From assembly GCF_016595245.1 (NCBI RefSeq), contig NZ_JAENHM010000073.1:628365-692364 (forward strand): a DNA stretch of 64,000 bases, given 5' to 3'. This DNA comes from Azospirillum endophyticum (GTDB lineage: Bacteria > Pseudomonadota > Alphaproteobacteria > Azospirillales > Azospirillaceae). The translations under genes and the position numbers were made by a program. This document shows positions 60,930 through 64,000 of the stretch, piece by piece; within the stretch, counting starts at the first letter, position 1; each line of letters begins with the position of its first letter. A model generated the notes under the pieces. The model searched no databases and was not told the DNA's origin. It saw only the letters and a program-made list of their open reading frames with translations.

Positions 60930-61622
60930 ATGAGCTACGATCCGCAGGTCCCGTTCCAAGCCTCTGGCTTTGCGTCGGCAGAGTTCGCCGAGAATCCCGA
61001 ACCGCGCTGCCCGTGTGTCCTTCTGCTCGACACCTCCGGGTCGATGAGCGGTGCGCCGATCACGGAGCTGAACGCCGGTCTCGTCACCTTCAAGGACGAG
61101 CTCACGTCGGACGAGATGGCCGCGAAGCGCGTCGAGGTAGGGATCGTTGGGTTCGGTCCCGTCCGGATCTTCACGGACTTCACGACCGCGGACGCCTTCC
61201 ACCCGCCCCACCTCTCGGCCACCGGTGATACGCCGATGGGCGCTGCTATTGAGCAGGCCCTCGACATGATCGAAGCTCGAAAAGCCGTCTACAAGCAGAA
61301 CGGGGTGTCCTACTACCGGCCCTGGATCTTCCTCGTTACCGACGGCGGGCCGACCGACGCCTGGGCGAACGCCGCCGCCCGCATCCGGGAGGGCGAGGCC
61401 AGCAAGAAGTTCATGTTCTTCACCGTCGGCGTCGAGGGCGCCAACATGCAGACCCTCGCGCAGATCGCCACGCGCGAGCCGCTGAAGCTCAAGGGGCTGC
61501 GGTTCCGTGATCTGTTCTCCTGGCTGTCCTCCTCGCTCGGTTCGGTGTCGCGATCCAACCCCGGCGACACGGTCCCGCTATCGAACCCGGTCACGCCAAG
61601 TGGCTGGGCAACCACGGACTGA
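60930..61622 (+). CDS. TerY-like von Willebrand factor A protein (YegL-like)
   Basis: 230 residues forming a vWA domain. The metal site (MIDAS) is DTSGSMSG near residue 34, with the second loop Thr in GDTPMG and the Asp in LVTDGGPTD. TerY/YegL proteins are cytoplasmic vWA proteins encoded with a PP2C phosphatase and a protein kinase (TerY-P triad). The C-terminal tail (SNPGDTVPLSNPVTPSGW) is short and polar. It is 8 bp upstream of the phosphatase gene. Confidence 0.85.
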   Translation: MSYDPQVPFQASGFASAEFAENPEPRCPCVLLLDTSGSMSGAPITELNAGLVTFKDELTSDEMAAKRVEVGIVGFGPVRIFTDFTTADAFHPPHLSATGDTPMGAAIEQALDMIEARKAVYKQNGVSYYRPWIFLVTDGGPTDAWANAAARIREGEASKKFMFFTVGVEGANMQTLAQIATREPLKLKGLRFRDLFSWLSSSLGSVSRSNPGDTVPLSNPVTPSGWATTD

Positions 61623-61630
61623 GAACGACG

Positions 61631-62473
61631 ATGTCGGGATCCTGGCGCCATGTCTCGGCCTCGGTGGCCGGGACAAGCCATCTGCGCGACGGGCGCCCGT
61701 GCCAGGACGCCAGCGTCTGCGTGACGCTCCTGGACGACGAGCGCCGCGAACTGCTGGTCGCCGCTGTCTCCGACGGCGCGGGGAGCGCGGCCCATTCAGA
61801 CGTCGGGTCCGCGCTCGCCTGCTCGCTTTTCGTGGACGAACTGCGTGCGCTGCTCGAGACCGGCGGATCGGTCGCCGACGTGACGCCCGACTTCGCCCGC
61901 GACTGGCTGCGGCGGTTCGCCGCCGAGATCGCCGTGCGCGCTGAGGCGATGGAGAGCACCCCCCGCGAACTCGCCTGCACGCTGCTGGCGGCGGCGGTGT
62001 CCGAAGACCGCGCGGTGTTCCTCCAGGTGGGGGACGGCGCGATCGTCTTCGCGACCGAGGAAGAGCCCGGCGCCCTGGACGTGGCGGTCTGGCCCCAGCA
62101 AGGCGAGTACGCCAACGTCACGTTCTTCGCCACCGACCCGTCCGCGGCCGACCGGATCTCCCATCGCGTGGTGGAGCAGCGCGTCGACCGTCTGGCGGTG
62201 TTCAGCGACGGCCTCCAGATGCTGGCTCTGTCCTTCGCCGACCAGAGCGCCTTCCAGCCCTTCTTCGAACCGTTGTTCGGGACCCTGGAGGGAGCTTCGG
62301 AGGAGGCCGTGGCCGAGCTGGGGGAGCCGCTGGAGGCGTTCCTCGGCTCGCCCCGGGTCAACGCGCGCACGGACGACGACAAGAGTCTGATCCTGGCGAG
62401 CCGTAGGTGGCAGCGGGAGACCGGTGAAGGCGCAGCGCGCCGCAGACAGGAAGCGGAAGCCGCCGGACCATGA
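61631..62473 (+). CDS. PP2C-type protein phosphatase of the TerY-P triad (YegK-like)
   Basis: 280 residues. The PP2C metal residues are in GRPCQDAS and AAVSDGAGSA, the middle Asp is in VGDGAIVF, and the distal Asp is in DDDKSLILA. It would remove phosphates from Ser/Thr residues placed by the kinase encoded next. Its stop overlaps the kinase ATG (ATGA), so equal amounts of both are expected. Confidence 0.85.
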   Translation: MSGSWRHVSASVAGTSHLRDGRPCQDASVCVTLLDDERRELLVAAVSDGAGSAAHSDVGSALACSLFVDELRALLETGGSVADVTPDFARDWLRRFAAEIAVRAEAMESTPRELACTLLAAAVSEDRAVFLQVGDGAIVFATEEEPGALDVAVWPQQGEYANVTFFATDPSAADRISHRVVEQRVDRLAVFSDGLQMLALSFADQSAFQPFFEPLFGTLEGASEEAVAELGEPLEAFLGSPRVNARTDDDKSLILASRRWQRETGEGAARRRQEAEAAGP

Positions 62474-64000
62474 AAGTGTTCGACCGCCATGGCCAAGCCG
62501 TCCCGCTGGGAACGAAGCTTGGGTCCGGCGGCGAGGGTGACGTCTTCACGGTGAACGACCACCGCAAGCTCGCGGCGAAGGTCTACCATCAGTCGCTCTC
62601 GACCGAGAAGGCAGCAAAGCTCGCCCACATGGCCGAGATCTCCACGCCCGCGCTGCTCCAGCTGAGCGCGTGGCCGGTGGACGTGCTGTTCGACCGGCCC
62701 AGAGGCGAGGCGGTTGGCCTCGTCATGCCCAAGGTGGATGGGCACAAACCCATTCACCTCCTCTATGGTCCCAAGAGCCGCCAGAAAGAGTTCCCGAACG
62801 CCCAGTGGCCGTTCCTGGTCCACACCGCGGCGAACGTTGCGCGAGCCTTCGCAGCCGTGCACGAGCATGGGCACGTGGTCGGTGACGTGAACCACGGCAA
62901 CCTCCTTGTCTCAGCGGACGGGATGGTCAAGTTCATCGACTGCGACTCCTTCCAGGTCCATGCCCACGGGCGCCACTACCTCTGCGAGGTTGGGGTATCC
63001 ACGCACACGCCTCCGGAACTCCAGGGCGTCTCCTTCCGGACGACTCGGCGCACGGCGAACCACGACGCCTTCGGCCTCGCCGTCATGGTGTTCCAGCTGC
63101 TGTTCATGGGGAGGCACCCGTACTCCGGCGGCTACCTCGGCAAGGGCGAGATGTCCTTGGAGGACGCGATCAAGGAAGGCCGCTTCGCCTACGGCTCTGG
63201 GGCGGCATCCCGCCTGATGAGGCAGCCGCCGGGGACGATTCCCCTCGAGGCGACCGGGCCCGCCGCGGTGTTGTTCGAGCGCGCGTTTGCCGCGGCGGCG
63301 CCCCAGAGACCGACTGCAATCGAGTGGCGCGACGGACTACAGGCGCTGATGCAGGGGCTCCGCCATTGCCAAGCGAACCCGAGCCACCACTACCTGCGAA
63401 CCCTGGCAACCTGCCCATGGTGCACGGTGGAGCGGCAGTCGGGCTTCCTGTTCTTCACCATCACCGCCGCCCAGGTCACCGGCGCTGCTCTCCACTTCGA
63501 TGTCACCGCGCTGTGGCGACAGATCCAGACCATCCGTCCGCCACAGGTTGTGCCCATCGTGGCGCCATCCGCGTTCCAGCTGCAGCCGTCATTGGCGGTC
63601 AAGGCAGCGAGGGAGGAGAGGCAAGCCAGGGCGGCTGCGAGAGAGGCTGCGAGGAGGGAGGCAGAGGCTCGAGCAAAGCAATTGAAGTTCATCGGCTGGC
63701 TGGTCGCCATTGCGGGCGTCATCATCGGCTTCGGACCGGCAATCAATCACGGCGGTATCCTCATCGTCATCGCCGCCGCGTTCATCGGCACCAAAATCGG
63801 CTCATCCTCCTCACGCCCGTCCGACTTTTACAGCTCGTATTCTTCAGACGACACCGTGAAGCTGTGGGCTGCGAAACGTGACGCCTCGTCCACCTACGAG
63901 GATGTGAAGCGTCGTTGGGATGCGGCTACAAATTCCGGGCGCTTTTCTAGCAAACTCCTAGAATTGGAGCGGCTGAAGGCCGAGTACGACCGACTCCCGG
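62470..64000 (+). CDS. Protein kinase-like protein of the TerY-P triad (YegI-like), 3' end outside window
   Basis: At least 510 residues, open to the window edge. The kinase fold has Gly loop GSGGEGDVF at 18-26, Lys37 in AAKVYH, the catalytic loop VVGDVNHGN with Asp139 and Asn144 (HRD replaced by VGD), and the metal Asp157 in FIDCDSF instead of DFG. After it come a half zinc ribbon CPWC (315-318), a charged Ala/Arg/Glu coiled-coil stretch near 378-402, and one or two transmembrane helices (406-440). It is similar in layout to YegI-type kinases. The unusual HRD and DFG variants are typical of this group, so it may still be active. Confidence 0.8.
   Translation, partial: MKVFDRHGQAVPLGTKLGSGGEGDVFTVNDHRKLAAKVYHQSLSTEKAAKLAHMAEISTPALLQLSAWPVDVLFDRPRGEAVGLVMPKVDGHKPIHLLYGPKSRQKEFPNAQWPFLVHTAANVARAFAAVHEHGHVVGDVNHGNLLVSADGMVKFIDCDSFQVHAHGRHYLCEVGVSTHTPPELQGVSFRTTRRTANHDAFGLAVMVFQLLFMGRHPYSGGYLGKGEMSLEDAIKEGRFAYGSGAASRLMRQPPGTIPLEATGPAAVLFERAFAAAAPQRPTAIEWRDGLQALMQGLRHCQANPSHHYLRTLATCPWCTVERQSGFLFFTITAAQVTGAALHFDVTALWRQIQTIRPPQVVPIVAPSAFQLQPSLAVKAAREERQARAAAREAARREAEARAKQLKFIGWLVAIAGVIIGFGPAINHGGILIVIAAAFIGTKIGSSSSRPSDFYSSYSSDDTVKLWAAKRDASSTYEDVKRRWDAATNSGRFSSKLLELERLKAEYDRLP

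Larger units (their letters stand above)
46813..64000. mobile_element. Genomic island with tyrosine-recombinase operon and defence cargo (right end outside window)
   Basis: The left border is the break in gapR at about 46813. The island opens with two imperfect direct repeats, then a recombinase operon, a RecD2-like helicase, transposon remnants, a topoisomerase I chimera, a Hachiman system and a TerY-P triad. GC content drops sharply against the host genes, most in the Hachiman part, which indicates several sources. The missing 5' half of gapR and the right end should lie beyond 64000. The exact extent is inferred. Confidence 0.7.

Overview
The window looks like a chromosome segment of an Azospirillum-type alphaproteobacterium (Rhodospirillales). 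The evidence is the GC-rich host DNA, the fused trpE(G) gene behind a tryptophan-rich leader peptide, the aap amino-acid transporter genes, the tolC-popZ-valS order, a small aa3-oxidase subunit IV, a gapR (DUF2312) fragment and alphaproteobacterial LexA boxes (GTTC-N7-GTTC).

Layout. 1-10 kb: the end of the aap transporter operon, a HisC-like aminotransferase, two tandem sRNA candidates with an anti-Shine-Dalgarno core, and then a long minus-strand run (two GNAT acetyltransferases, a sulfurtransferase, an AlaX editing protein, cysteine synthase, a Nudix hydrolase and an HtrA-like protein that has lost its catalytic triad). 9.6-11 kb: small hypothetical proteins, tRNA-Asn and tRNA-Cys. 11.3-17.6 kb: the pcm-rhodanese-tolC cluster, popZ, valS and a cytochrome oxidase small subunit. 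17.7-23.4 kb: purM-purN divergent from a DUF2066 protein, a CDP-alcohol phosphatidyltransferase, an AI-2E family permease and an Hda-like DnaA regulator. 23.4-28 kb: an SDR protein, an LdtR/MarR-like regulator, a 32-residue membrane peptide under three LexA boxes, an AAA ATPase and an N-formylglutamate amidohydrolase. 28.3-37.8 kb: an exopolysaccharide locus (polymerase-like protein, chain-length protein, three glycosyltransferases, an SLBB-repeat export protein, and an XRE regulator). 38-46.6 kb: a histone-deacetylase-like hydrolase, a SprA-like protein, N-carbamoylputrescine amidase, a MarR regulator, a pentapeptide-repeat protein, PhoU, and trpL-attenuator-trpE(G).

From about 46.81 kb to the end of the window lies a mobile island. 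It interrupts the 3' part of gapR, starts with two imperfect direct repeats, and opens with a recombinase operon (two tyrosine recombinases of 486 and 1163 aa plus accessory proteins). The architecture resembles Tn554-like or gamma-mobile-trio elements. Its cargo includes a RecD2-like helicase, an ISL3 remnant, an in-frame Toprim/zinc-ribbon chimera derived from topoisomerase I, a Hachiman (HamA-HamB) anti-phage system in visibly AT-richer DNA, IS5-type debris, and a TerY-P triad (vWA protein, PP2C phosphatase, protein kinase) that runs off the right edge. The right end of the island is not in the window.

All functional calls come from reading the translated sequence and recalling family motifs. 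No database search was run.
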